Source: JAAYTY01 sp964569245
GTDB taxonomy: Bacteria; Fermentibacterota; Fermentibacteria; Fermentibacterales; Fermentibacteraceae
Assembly (NCBI GenBank): GCA_964569245.1
Contig: CAZMTK010000012.1
Span: 4,415-68,414, forward strand
Length of the DNA: 64,000 nt
Reading direction: 5' to 3'
The notes under the pieces are model-generated. The model was not told the DNA's origin, did no database searches, and was given only the letters and a program-made list of their open reading frames with translations. A program made the position numbers and the translations under genes. How positions within the stretch are numbered: the stretch's first letter is position 1; each line of letters opens with the position of its first letter. This document shows, in pieces, positions 35,006 through 43,692 of the stretch.

Positions 35006-36777
35006 GGACGGCGGACAGGAACACGGTCAGGGAGCTGGTCTCGAAGGCCGCGGCCCTGACCCGCGAGGGCCTGTCGTCGAGCGCCCCCCCGGCAGGCTGG
35101 AAGCCCCTCTCGTGGGACATCGTGCAGCAGCTCGAGTCGAGAGGGGTCTCATCTCCGGACTGGAACGGGATCCAGGTGTCGGGGAGGTGCGATCTCGACG
35201 GCATATCGGCGACGATCCTCGAGGGTCCGGTGAGGCTGGATCTCGCGGCGGGAAGCCGCCTTACGGGATCGAGGATATCGTGCTGCGACTTGCACGGCGT
35301 GGTGAGAGTGTCGGGGACCAGGGAGCTGTCCGGCTACGTGCTGCACGACGGCTGCACCGTCGAGGGATGCGGATCGGTGACATGGAGGAAGGGCGCTGCC
35401 TCCTGCCTGGATGCGGTCATGCAGCTCGGAGTTGAGACGGGCGAGAGGTCGCTCGCGCTGATGCCGGGGCTCTCTGTGGAGCTGGCCTGGCTGCTCACGG
35501 GGCCGGCCAGGAGCTTCATGAAGCTCTACGAGCTCGAGATGGAGGATCTCAGATCCGTTCTGACGGGAGCGCTGAAGGGCCTGATAGGCCCGGGGGCCGT
35601 CCTGAGATCGGTTCCCGTGGTCGAGAACACCGTGGTGGGCAGGGGGTGCGTGATAGACTGCGCTGTCGCGGTGAGGGACGTGGTGATGCTGGGGGGGACC
35701 GGAGAGGGGTCGAGGATCCTGGACGGTGCGCTCGTCCGCAGGTCGGCTCTCCAGTGGGGCGCGACCGCCGATTCCGGCTGCATCGTCGAGGATTCGATCG
35801 TCGGCGAGCAATCGAGGGTCGAGAGGCATGCGCTGCTGTCCGCTTCCCTGCTGGGCCCCGACTGCGTCCACGGGCAGGGTGAGATCACAGCCAGCCTCGT
35901 GGGCCCCCTGACCTCCTCGCACCACCAGTCGCTCCTCATCGCCGCGAGGTGGCCCGGCGGCTGCGGTAACGTAGGATACGGCGCCAATGTAGGCAGCAAC
36001 CACACGTCCCGCCTCCCCGACCAGGAGGCATCGCTGGGCTGCGGAGTCTTCTTCGGGCTCGGCTGCTCTGTGAAGTTCCCTTCGTCCATCGCGGCGGGCA
36101 CGGTGATCGCAACAGGCTCGGTGCTGCCGCCGCAGAAGATAGATTACCCGTTCTCCCTCGTTTCCCAGACGGCTGAGGGCTGCGAGCTGTGCCCCGGCTG
36201 GGTGCTCTCCTCCAACCTGTTCGCACTGCTGAGGAACCTCTCGAAGCACAGGACCCGGAGGAAGGCCTCGCGCGAGCCCGCCTTCGAGACTCTGACCGAC
36301 CCGGCCGTGACGGCTCAGGTGGTCACCGCGAGAAGCCGGCTGTCCTCCTTGTCGGGGCGCAGGGCATACAAGGCTCCGGAACTGGAGGGAGCGGGGGCGT
36401 GCTACGTCACCGAGAAAGGGAGGCAGAAGGGCATCGCCGGATATACGATGTTCCTGAGATGGCGTTGTCTGGACGCCGTGCTGTCGAGGCTGGAGGGAGG
36501 CGCGGCACCCGACGGCGCAGAGGATCTGGAAGAGCTTGTCGCCAGGGAGTATCCCGGCCTGGAGCCGCCCGCGCTGATGTCTCGCTATGTCGAGGTCCTG
36601 GGCGAGATGCTGGACCTTGTTATCGCAAGCAGGTCTCGAGACTTCGTCAGGGGCAGCTCGGTGATAGACGACTATGCCGAGATTCACAGCCCGCCCGCCG
36701 AGGACCGTGCGCTGGAGGCGGTGCTGGAGGAGCTTCGAGACAGGAGGGAGCGGGCTTCGGCCCTTGCAGGGGGCTAG
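35002..36777 (+). CDS. DUF4954 family protein, beta-helix-like
   Basis: A 591-residue protein matching DUF4954, found mainly in Bacteroidetes and spirochetes. Residues 200-360 contain hexapeptide-like strands with a regular small-residue pattern (VVGRGCVIDCAVAVRDVVMLGG, GCIVEDSIVGEQSRV, GYGANVGSNHTSR), consistent with a left-handed beta-helix as in sugar nucleotidyl- or acyltransferases. The C-terminal 200 residues are helical. No catalytic residues are assigned. The GTG start overlaps the pepD stop. Confidence 0.85.
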   Translation: MRTADRNTVRELVSKAAALTREGLSSSAPPAGWKPLSWDIVQQLESRGVSSPDWNGIQVSGRCDLDGISATILEGPVRLDLAAGSRLTGSRISCCDLHGVVRVSGTRELSGYVLHDGCTVEGCGSVTWRKGAASCLDAVMQLGVETGERSLALMPGLSVELAWLLTGPARSFMKLYELEMEDLRSVLTGALKGLIGPGAVLRSVPVVENTVVGRGCVIDCAVAVRDVVMLGGTGEGSRILDGALVRRSALQWGATADSGCIVEDSIVGEQSRVERHALLSASLLGPDCVHGQGEITASLVGPLTSSHHQSLLIAARWPGGCGNVGYGANVGSNHTSRLPDQEASLGCGVFFGLGCSVKFPSSIAAGTVIATGSVLPPQKIDYPFSLVSQTAEGCELCPGWVLSSNLFALLRNLSKHRTRRKASREPAFETLTDPAVTAQVVTARSRLSSLSGRRAYKAPELEGAGACYVTEKGRQKGIAGYTMFLRWRCLDAVLSRLEGGAAPDGAEDLEELVAREYPGLEPPALMSRYVEVLGEMLDLVIASRSRDFVRGSSVIDDYAEIHSPPAEDRALEAVLEELRDRRERASALAGG

Positions 36778-36816
36778 GAGCCACCCTCCCGTCAGGGCTT
36801 GCGCTTCCGATGAAAC

Positions 36817-36847
36817 AGTTGAATAATTGAACAAACATTCAACTATA
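36817..36847 (+). promoter_or_regulatory. ArsR/SmtB-type operator overlapping a promoter
   Basis: An AT-rich inverted repeat in otherwise GC-rich DNA: outer arms AGTTGAAT (36817-36824) and ATTCAACT (36837-36844) with an inner TTGAAC-AAAC-ATTCAA (36827-36842). The TGAACAAACATTCA core closely resembles SmtB/ArsR operators. TTGAAT (36819) as -35 and CTATAT (36843-36848) as -10, 18 bp apart, would place the promoter inside the operator, so the ArsR product downstream could repress its own operon. Confidence 0.75.
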
Positions 36848-36860
36848 TCGGAGGTGCGAA

Positions 36861-38102
36861 CTGCTCTCTGACTTCGCTTCCGAGCTCTGGAGGGTGACCG
36901 TCGAGGTCGCACCGTCGCTCTTCCTCGGCCTTATCGTAGCCGGGCTCCTGCATGTGCTGGTCAACCGCGAGAGGGTCTTCCGGCATCTCGGAAGCCCCGG
37001 CCTCGCGAGCACCGTCCGGGCCTCCCTCTGGGGCGTTCCTCTGCCTCTCTGCTCCTGCGGCGTGATCCCCGCGGCGCTGTCGCTCAGGCGAGACGGAGCG
37101 TCGCCAGGCGCCACCACGGCGTTTCTCATCAGCACTCCCCAGACCGGGGTAGACTCGGTGATGGTGACCGCCGGGATGCTGGGCCTTCCGGTCGCTCTCG
37201 CCAAGCTCGCAGGCGCCTTCTTCGCCGGCGTGATAGGCGGCGTCCTGGCGGACTCCGTGCCGGCGCCTGCTCCCGAGCCTGGCAGCGCCGCCGGCGAAGC
37301 GTGCTCTCTGGAGGCGGGGGGAAACCCGGTAGCGAGGTTCTGGAGGCACGCGTTCGGAGTCGTCTTCAGGGACATCTACAGGTGGCTGGCCTTCGGCCTC
37401 GCAGTCTCGGCCCTGATCTCCACCCTGGTCCCTCCGGACGCGATGGCCGGCATTCATTGGCTCCGGGGCCCCCTGGGGATGCTGGCCGCCCTCGCGGTCG
37501 GGATACCTCTGTACGTCTGCTCGACAGCCTCGGTGCCGATCGCCGCGGGTCTGGTGAGGGCCGGATTCGCTCCCGGGGCTGCGCTGGTTTTCCTGATGGC
37601 AGGACCCGCTACGAATGCCGCGACCATCGGTGCCGTGAGGAAGACCCTGGGCGGCAGGGTGCTCTTCATCTACCTCTCCGTGATAATCCTGGTGAGCCTT
37701 CTGACGGGCCTTCTGCTGGACGGCCTCCTCGGAGAGGTCGCAGGGGGGCATGTCCATGCTTCGAGCATCCTTCCGGGCGTCCTCCCGGCTGCAGCGGGAG
37801 CGCTGCTGGCCGCAGGCACCGCCTGGTGGGCCGCGAGGGATGCGATGTCCTGGATCTCGTCGGCGAGGGCGTCGAGGGCACCCCAGGCCGTAGTGCTGAG
37901 GGTGCGCGGCATGTCCTGCGGATCCTGCGAGCGAAGGGTGAGGAACGCTCTCGAGGCCCTGCCCGGAGTGAGGTCCGTGGCGGTCTCCAGGGAGGAGGGG
38001 ACGGCGAGGATCGAGGCCGCTCCCGGGTTCGACAGGGCGTCGGCCGCAGCCGCGGTCGGCAGCCTTGGCTACGCAGTGGATGAAGAAGCTCCTTCCGACT
38101 GA
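36861..38102 (+). CDS. ArsP/SO_0444-like metal permease with HMA domain
   Basis: With the CTG at 36861 the protein has 413 residues and about eight membrane segments. The metal-path motifs are LPLCSCGVIPAALSL near residue 63 and YVCSTASVPIA near 214, typical of the SO_0444 Cu/Zn efflux and ArsP permease group. A heavy-metal-associated domain follows at about 350-410 with GMSCGSC (Cys353, Cys356). CTG is proposed because GGAGG (36850-36854) lies exactly six bases before it and the residues between (SDFASELW) match the family N-terminus; GTG 36894 has GGAGG in contact. It exports metal or organoarsenical from the cytoplasm and overlaps the arsR-like gene. Confidence 0.85.
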   Translation: MLSDFASELWRVTVEVAPSLFLGLIVAGLLHVLVNRERVFRHLGSPGLASTVRASLWGVPLPLCSCGVIPAALSLRRDGASPGATTAFLISTPQTGVDSVMVTAGMLGLPVALAKLAGAFFAGVIGGVLADSVPAPAPEPGSAAGEACSLEAGGNPVARFWRHAFGVVFRDIYRWLAFGLAVSALISTLVPPDAMAGIHWLRGPLGMLAALAVGIPLYVCSTASVPIAAGLVRAGFAPGAALVFLMAGPATNAATIGAVRKTLGGRVLFIYLSVIILVSLLTGLLLDGLLGEVAGGHVHASSILPGVLPAAAGALLAAGTAWWAARDAMSWISSARASRAPQAVVLRVRGMSCGSCERRVRNALEALPGVRSVAVSREEGTARIEAAPGFDRASAAAAVGSLGYAVDEEAPSD

Positions 38103-38376
38103 CGAGGATGTGGCGCAGCTCGCAGAGCTGTACTCCCTCGCCGCCGACCCCACAAGGCTGAAGCTCCTCCTGAGCCTCATGGAGGGTGAGAAGTGCGTCT
38201 GCGACCTCTCCGAATCGGCTGGAGTCAGCGTTTCGGCCGCCTCGCACCAGCTGCGCCTTCTGAGAGCGGGCGGCCTGGTCGCACCCCGGAGGGATGGACG
38301 CCACATCTTCTACAGGCTTTCCGACGACCACGTAAGGAAGTTCCTGGAGCTGAGCCTGGAGCACGCCAGGGAGTAG
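38080..38376 (+). CDS. ArsR/SmtB-family metal-responsive repressor
   Basis: A 98-residue winged-helix repressor. The metal-binding helix has KCVCDLSESAGVS (Cys pair near residue 44), as in ArsR/SmtB sensors, and the recognition helix follows in SAASHQLRLLRAGGLV. ATG 38080 overlaps the permease stop by 23 bases. With the inverted-repeat operator upstream of the permease it should repress the operon until metal binds. The Cys-x-Cys type suggests As(III), Cd(II) or Zn(II); sequence alone does not decide. Confidence 0.92.
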   Translation: MKKLLPTDEDVAQLAELYSLAADPTRLKLLLSLMEGEKCVCDLSESAGVSVSAASHQLRLLRAGGLVAPRRDGRHIFYRLSDDHVRKFLELSLEHARE

Positions 38377-38445
38377 AGGCAGGCTCGCATACTGGACCGC
38401 GGGCGGCGGGACGCTTCATAAATGCCCTTCCGGATCGGAGGGTGG

Positions 38446-39294
38446 TTGAGGTACGTAGAACCCGCTCTCGTCACTGACGCCGTCTACAGGATGTGCGTGC
38501 GCGCCTCCACGACCCCGGCTCCGGGCGTGCGCGAGGCGCTGGAGCACGCTCTCTCTCTGCACCCCTTCGGCCCGGCCGCCCTGTCCCTGCAGATCATCAT
38601 CGAGAACATCGCTGCCGCAGCGCACAGGGACGTTCCGCTCTGCCAGGACACGGGAATCCCCGTGTTCTTCGTCCGGCTGGGGAGCGAGGTCGCGATTGCC
38701 GGCGGAACGCTCGAGCAGGCTGTCTCGTCCGGCGTGTCCAGAGCCTGCTCCGAGGGGTATCTGAGGCCCTCCCTGGTCTCCGACCCTGCCGGGAGCAGGT
38801 CGAACACGATGGATTCGACGCCTCCTGTCATCCATATCGAGACTCAGCAGGGCGAAGGAATCGCGCTGGAGATGCTCCTGAGGGGCGCGGGCGCCGAGAA
38901 CGCAAGCAGGCTCGGCATGCTGCCGCCCCACTCGGGCGAGAACGGGGTATCCCGCTTCGTGCTCGAGACCGTCTCGGCGGGAGGAGCGTCCGCATGTCCT
39001 CCCCTGTTCGTGGGGATCGGGATCGGGGGCGACATCGAGGGCTGCGCAATCCTGGCCAAGAAGTCCCTGCTGAGGCCTCTGGGCTCGCGAAGCCCCCGCG
39101 GTCGCCTGGCCGCGCTGGAGGAGAGGCTGCTCGCAGAGATCAACGGGCTCGGCATCGGGCCGCAGGGCTTCGGCGGGCCGGTCACCGCTCTGGACGTCAG
39201 GATCGAATCCGCGCCCTGCCACATGGCGTCCCTTCCGGTCTGCGTCTGCACAGGCTGTCATGCCCTCAGGACGGCCGCTGAGGAGGTCGGATGA
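38446..39294 (+). CDS. Class I fumarase alpha-type subunit
   Basis: A 282-residue iron-sulfur hydro-lyase subunit. The N-terminus (RYVEPALVTDAVYRMC) matches the fumarase family, the first cluster ligand lies in LCQDTGIPVFF near residue 65, and the others in GIGIGGDIEGCA near 197 and the C-terminal VCVCTGCHA. TTG 38446 follows GGAGG by four bases and fits this N-terminus; ATG 38422 is a longer alternative. With the next gene it forms a two-subunit fumarate (or tartrate) hydratase. Confidence 0.9.
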   Translation: MRYVEPALVTDAVYRMCVRASTTPAPGVREALEHALSLHPFGPAALSLQIIIENIAAAAHRDVPLCQDTGIPVFFVRLGSEVAIAGGTLEQAVSSGVSRACSEGYLRPSLVSDPAGSRSNTMDSTPPVIHIETQQGEGIALEMLLRGAGAENASRLGMLPPHSGENGVSRFVLETVSAGGASACPPLFVGIGIGGDIEGCAILAKKSLLRPLGSRSPRGRLAALEERLLAEINGLGIGPQGFGGPVTALDVRIESAPCHMASLPVCVCTGCHALRTAAEEVG

Positions 39295-39830
39295 TCGCTG
39301 TTTCTATCGGCTCCGGCAGGACGGCAGGTCTCGAAGGCCTTCCTGCCGGATCCGGGATACTCCTCTCGGGCTCCCTGGTCGCCCTCAGAGACGCCGCCCA
39401 GGCCAGGCTGGCCGGGCTCCTCCGGGAGGGCATGTCACCCCCGTTCGATCTCGACGGCAGGATCGTCTACTACACTGCTCCCGCCGCCGGGAGGGGCGGG
39501 CTGGCGGTAGGCTCGGCAGGGCCGACCACCTCGTCGCGCATGGACTGCTGGCTTGGCATGCTTCTCTCTCTGGGCGCCTCCGCGACAATGGGCAAGGGGC
39601 CCAGGTCAGAAGAAGCCGTCCGCCTCTGTGCGGAGCACCGGGCGCCATACCTGGCCGCTGTCGGCGGCGCAGGGGCTTACTACGCCTCGCGGGTGGCATC
39701 CTCGCACGTTGTCGCGTGGGATGACCTCGGGCCGGAGGCCGTCTGCGTGCTCGAGGTGGAGTCGTTTCCGGCGTTCATCGGGATAGACGCGGACGGGCGG
39801 TCCATGTTCGCCGCGGGGCTCGCTCGATGA
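39291..39830 (+). CDS. Class I fumarase beta-type subunit
   Basis: A 179-residue partner subunit corresponding to the C-terminal domain of single-chain class I fumarases. Visible signatures are GPTTSSRMD near residue 81, MGKGPRSEE near 104, VGGAGAYYA near 125 and the closing VESFPAFIGIDADG. The ATG overlaps the alpha subunit stop, and its own end overlaps the malic enzyme start, so the three are read together. Confidence 0.9.
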   Translation: MIAVSIGSGRTAGLEGLPAGSGILLSGSLVALRDAAQARLAGLLREGMSPPFDLDGRIVYYTAPAAGRGGLAVGSAGPTTSSRMDCWLGMLLSLGASATMGKGPRSEEAVRLCAEHRAPYLAAVGGAGAYYASRVASSHVVAWDDLGPEAVCVLEVESFPAFIGIDADGRSMFAAGLAR

Positions 39831-41290
39831 GCATGACGCTGGAAGGCGCGCTGGCCGAGCTGGACCACCTCGGTCCCGACCGAGCCCCCGCCGCGAGGAC
39901 GGAGTTCCTCTACAGGCTGGCGCTTCTGGCCCACGCGAGGACGGGGGGCAAGCTCTCGATCCTGCCCTCGGCCTGGCCGGCCGACGCCTCCTGGCTCTCC
40001 GTGTGGTACACTCCGGGCGTCTCGGCGGTCTCGAGGGCGGTCCGTGACGATCCCGACCGCTCCTTCGATCTCACCGGAAGGGCATCGCGGGTGGCCATCG
40101 CCACCGACTCCACCCGGGTCCTCGGCGACGGGGACTGCGGCCCTGCCGGCGGCATGGGCGTGATGGAGGGCAAGGCCCTGCTCATGAAGCTCCTCGGCGG
40201 ATTCGACGCTGTGCCTCTGTGCCTGGACACGAGAGACGCCTCTGGCGTGCCGGTTCCCGGCAGGATGGTGGAGGCGGTCGCCGCACTAGAGCCGTCCTTC
40301 GGTGCCGTGAACCTGGAGGACATCTCCCAGCCGGAGTGCTACCGCGTCCTTTCCGCACTTCAGGCCCGGCTCTCCATCCCGGTGTGGCACGACGACGCGC
40401 AGGGCACTGCCTGCGTGGTGCTGGCGGGTCTTCTCAACGCGCTCGAGCTCACGGGCAGGTCTCTCGACAGCTCTCGCATCGTCCTCTTCGGGGCGGGAGC
40501 ATCCAACTCCGCAGCTGCGCGGCTTCTGATGGCGGCCGGGGCGCCGCCGGAGAACCTCGCGATCTTCGACAGCAGAGGGCCTCTCTCCCCCGCCAGGATC
40601 GAGCGCTACACGGGCGGAGGCTGGGAGTGGCACAGGGAGCTCTGCCTCACCACCGGCTCAGGAGCGTTCGCATCGGCGGTGGATGCGTTGCGCGGCGCCG
40701 ACGTGCTGGTTGCTGCCTCGAGACCGGGCCCTGGCACCATCCCTGCCGAATGGGTGAGGACCATGGCTCCAGGCGCAGTGGTGTTCGCGCTGGCGAACCC
40801 CGTCCCCGAAATCTTCCCGGGCGAGGCGCTCGAGGCCGGGGCAGCGGTGGCGGCCACCGGCAGGGGGGACTTCCCCAACCAGGTCAACAATGCACTCGCC
40901 TTTCCGGGAGTTCTCAAGGGCGCACTTCTGGTCAGATCCCGCGCTATCTCGGACGGGATGGCCGTTGCCGCGGCCCGCGCCCTGGCCGCACATGCGCGAA
41001 GGCAGGGTGCCTCGCCCTCGAGGATCCTGCCCGGGATAGACGACACCGGGGTCGCCCCCGCGGTGGCCGCTGCGGTAGCCGGGAGGGCTGCGGAGGAGGG
41101 TCTGGCGCGCAGGCCGCTGCCCCCTTCGGAAGTTTCCGCCGCTGCTGCCCGCGACATCGCAGCCGCGAGGAGAGCCTGCGAAGCCCTCGCTGGAGCGGGA
41201 GCCCTGCATCCGGTTCATTGCGAGCTCGTGGAGCAGGCGCTCCAGGAGACCATGGAGGCCCTCGGCGGCTCCCCCGTCGGCCGTTCCTGA
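39827..41290 (+). CDS. NAD(P)-dependent malic enzyme
   Basis: A 487-residue malic enzyme: the N-terminal catalytic domain has VWYTPGVSAVSRAV near residue 58 and the metal ligands in NLEDISQPE near 161 and WHDDAQGTA near 186. The Rossmann domain has LFGAGASNSAA near 222 and NQVNNALAFPGVLKGAL near 350. It oxidatively decarboxylates malate to pyruvate. Overlap with the fumarase beta gene makes a fumarate-to-pyruvate unit. Confidence 0.94.
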   Translation: MSMTLEGALAELDHLGPDRAPAARTEFLYRLALLAHARTGGKLSILPSAWPADASWLSVWYTPGVSAVSRAVRDDPDRSFDLTGRASRVAIATDSTRVLGDGDCGPAGGMGVMEGKALLMKLLGGFDAVPLCLDTRDASGVPVPGRMVEAVAALEPSFGAVNLEDISQPECYRVLSALQARLSIPVWHDDAQGTACVVLAGLLNALELTGRSLDSSRIVLFGAGASNSAAARLLMAAGAPPENLAIFDSRGPLSPARIERYTGGGWEWHRELCLTTGSGAFASAVDALRGADVLVAASRPGPGTIPAEWVRTMAPGAVVFALANPVPEIFPGEALEAGAAVAATGRGDFPNQVNNALAFPGVLKGALLVRSRAISDGMAVAAARALAAHARRQGASPSRILPGIDDTGVAPAVAAAVAGRAAEEGLARRPLPPSEVSAAAARDIAAARRACEALAGAGALHPVHCELVEQALQETMEALGGSPVGRS

Positions 41291-41365
41291 GATCGAGACG
41301 ATCGGTGCAACCCGGCTTCGCCGTGGTGGAGGACTAGCCCCGGCTCCCTTGCCCGGCGGCGGATC

Positions 41366-42349
41366 ATGGAGATGGATGGGATGATCTGGCTACTTCTTGT
41401 CAGCAGCTCGGTGGCGATCCTCGTGTCCTTCGTCTGCTCCATCTCGGAGGCCGTCCTGCTCAGCATGGACCCGATCACGCTGAACAAGCTGCAGGCGGCT
41501 AAGCCTCAGGCGGCAGGGGCGTGGAGGAGGCTGAAGCGGAACATCGCGAAGCCCATCACAGCGATCCTCATTCTCAACACCGTAGCCCATACGGGGGGTG
41601 CGACCGTAGCGGGAGGAGCCTTCTCCCAGCTCTTCGGCGAGCACAACATCTGGATATTCTCCATCCTCTTCACAGGGGTCGTACTTGTCGGAACCGAGAT
41701 CCTGCCCAAGGTGATAGGGGCTTCCCAGCAGGCCCGGATCGCCCCGGCCGCGGGGCCGGCCCTCGAAGCCCTCACGACCGTGATGAAGCCGCTGATCTCT
41801 CTCAGCAGCTTCCTGTTCGGGCGCTTCTCGCATTCCCGCGAAACCGAGCAGATCACAACCGCCGACCTGATCACGATGGCAGCGCTCGCGCGCTCGGGCA
41901 AGGCGATCGATCTCGACCAGGAGAACATCATCGTCAACACCGTGCGCCTGGGGCACACCTGGGTCGGCCGCGCCACCATACCCGCCTCCAGGGTGGCCTT
42001 CGTCTGCGAGGGGGACAGCCCGGAAAAGGTGCTGGAGCTCGCCAGGACCCACGGGCATACCAGGTACCCCGTCAGCAGCACGTGCAGGATGGACGACGTG
42101 CACTCCTATGTCACGATCAAGAAGGCCGTTCACGCGACGCCTGGCGAGGTCGCATCCCTTCTCCGGAGCGCGCGGCCTCTCGAAAGGGTGAGCCGCGACA
42201 CGACCCTTCTCGCGGCCCTCAAGACGATGCTGGAGAGACGCGAGCACATGCTCGCGGTGACTGACGGGGGAGGCTCCTGCATCGGCATAGTGACGCTCGA
42301 AGACATAGCGGGGGAGCTCCTGAGCGCCGACATCGAGGACTTCAGGTGA
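41366..42349 (+). CDS. CNNM/DUF21-type membrane protein with CBS domains
   Basis: The 327-residue protein has a DUF21 domain of three to four membrane helices (residues 5-180) that opens with SSVAILVSFVCSISEAVLLS and has NTVAHTGGATVAGG and EILPKVIGA. Two CBS-like motifs follow (RYPVSSTCRMDDVHSYVT near 228, ITLEDI-like VTLEDIAGELL near 310). Relatives export or sense magnesium or act in metal homeostasis. It lacks the CorC/HlyC C-terminal domain. Its end overlaps the next gene by four bases. Confidence 0.88.
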   Translation: MEMDGMIWLLLVSSSVAILVSFVCSISEAVLLSMDPITLNKLQAAKPQAAGAWRRLKRNIAKPITAILILNTVAHTGGATVAGGAFSQLFGEHNIWIFSILFTGVVLVGTEILPKVIGASQQARIAPAAGPALEALTTVMKPLISLSSFLFGRFSHSRETEQITTADLITMAALARSGKAIDLDQENIIVNTVRLGHTWVGRATIPASRVAFVCEGDSPEKVLELARTHGHTRYPVSSTCRMDDVHSYVTIKKAVHATPGEVASLLRSARPLERVSRDTTLLAALKTMLERREHMLAVTDGGGSCIGIVTLEDIAGELLSADIEDFR

Positions 42350-42801
42350 GCGCTTCCGGGAGCTCCGGGGAGCACCGCGCGCTGCTCTCCCTGTGCGGCT
42401 TCAGGTGCGACCTGTGTCTGGCCTGGCGCCCGAACCTTGTGAGGGATCCGTCGGCTGCATCCGCATTGAGCGACGGCTGGAACAGGTACTTCGGCTTCCG
42501 GATACCCCCTGAGAGGATAGCTTGCGGCGGCTGCACCATGGATTCCGGGCAGACCCTCGATTCCGACTGTCCGGTGAGGCCCTGCGCAATGGGGAGGGGC
42601 GTCGAGAACTGCGCCTCCTGCAGCGAGTACGTCTGCGGAATCCTCGAGGAGAGACTCGTCTCGCGCGAGGAGATCGAGGCGCGGCTGGGCCGCGCGGTGC
42701 CGGAGGACGACTACCGGAGTTTCATAGCCCCCTACGAAAACAGGAAGAGGCTCGACGGGATCCGTGAGTCCCTCGCCGGAGGGAGCGAATCCCTCGGGTG
42801 A
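42346..42801 (+). CDS. DUF3795 cysteine-rich protein
   Basis: A 151-residue protein with five paired-cysteine motifs (LCGFRCDLC near residue 17, CGGC near 60, DCPVRPCA near 74, CASCSEYVC near 89), as in DUF3795. These likely bind zinc or an iron-sulfur cluster. The GTG start overlaps the CNNM-like stop. A biochemical role is unknown. Confidence 0.85.
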   Translation: MSASGSSGEHRALLSLCGFRCDLCLAWRPNLVRDPSAASALSDGWNRYFGFRIPPERIACGGCTMDSGQTLDSDCPVRPCAMGRGVENCASCSEYVCGILEERLVSREEIEARLGRAVPEDDYRSFIAPYENRKRLDGIRESLAGGSESLG

Positions 42802-42960
42802 GAGCGCTTCCTCCCGCTTCCGTCTCCGCAGGAGGCGGGGCCGGTGCCCGGCGGGGGTTCAGCTTTCCTGGGGAGGCTCTGAGACCGGTGAGATCGACAT
42901 CGGGGGGATCTCGACGGATTCGATGCGTTCCAAGCCGGCCTTCACCGAAGGGAGTCGCAG

Positions 42961-43644
42961 ATGAGCAGAGAGACGAGATACGGAATCTTCAAGGTGATGC
43001 TCGACTGCCCGCACTGCGGCAACCCCGTGGTGGTGAACGGACCGCTCCTGCATCCAGCCTGCACTTCCTGCCAGAAGCGGGTCGAGATGCCCGCGGACGT
43101 CTGGAAGGACATCCTACTCGACTTCGAGAGGGAGTTCGAGAGCCTGAAGCCTGGCTCCGGCTCGAATGCGACTGTGATGACGGGCAGCCTGACCATCAAG
43201 TACAGCTCCGTGAAGCTGCCGCCGCCCGACCCCGCCTGCCCCACCTGCCAGGAGAACTGGGACATCGCCTCCCTTTCCACCGGCACCGACGGCGAGATGA
43301 GATGCAGGAAGTGCGGGCGGACCACGCCGGTCTTCCCTGCGCCCGGCTGGCTCTCCGACAGGATCCCGACAGCCAGGCAGGTGTTCTTCGCGGACAGGGA
43401 GCATGCCGGGGCGGATGAAGGCGGAGAGCCCTCCGAGTCCTTCCGCCCCATTGCACTCTCGTGTCCCCTGTGCGGCGGCGGTCTGCTGATAACTCCCGAG
43501 ATGGAGCGGACCGTTCCGTGCAGGTACTGCAATGCCGATGTCTATCTCCCGGACGGAGTGTGGCTCAAGCTGCACCCCGCGAAGACCGCGAAGTACTGGA
43601 TGGTCAGGTTCGAGGGGAGCTTCGAGGACCCTGACGGAGCGTAG
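42961..43644 (+). CDS. Protein with three zinc ribbons
   Basis: A 227-residue protein made almost wholly of zinc ribbons: Cys16/19/34/37 (CPHC, CTSC), a second set in ACPTC near 92 and CRKC near 116, and a third in SCPLCGGG near 165 and CRYC near 182. No enzymatic or membrane part is visible. It may hold DNA, RNA or protein contacts; the ribbon style recalls the zinc-ribbon trio at 15.3-17.8 kb. The ATG at 42961 sits at the end of a run of in-frame codons from the preceding intergenic region. Confidence 0.7.
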   Translation: MSRETRYGIFKVMLDCPHCGNPVVVNGPLLHPACTSCQKRVEMPADVWKDILLDFEREFESLKPGSGSNATVMTGSLTIKYSSVKLPPPDPACPTCQENWDIASLSTGTDGEMRCRKCGRTTPVFPAPGWLSDRIPTARQVFFADREHAGADEGGEPSESFRPIALSCPLCGGGLLITPEMERTVPCRYCNADVYLPDGVWLKLHPAKTAKYWMVRFEGSFEDPDGA

Positions 43645-43692
43645 CCCGGCGACCTGCCGGAATCCGCCCGAGGAAGGGGAACGGAGGCACAT

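Noticed and set aside
42802..42960. In-frame run upstream of the triple zinc-ribbon ATG (frame open from 42798).
   Set aside because: The run is in a different frame from the zinc-ribbon protein or has no ribosome-binding site and low-complexity content.
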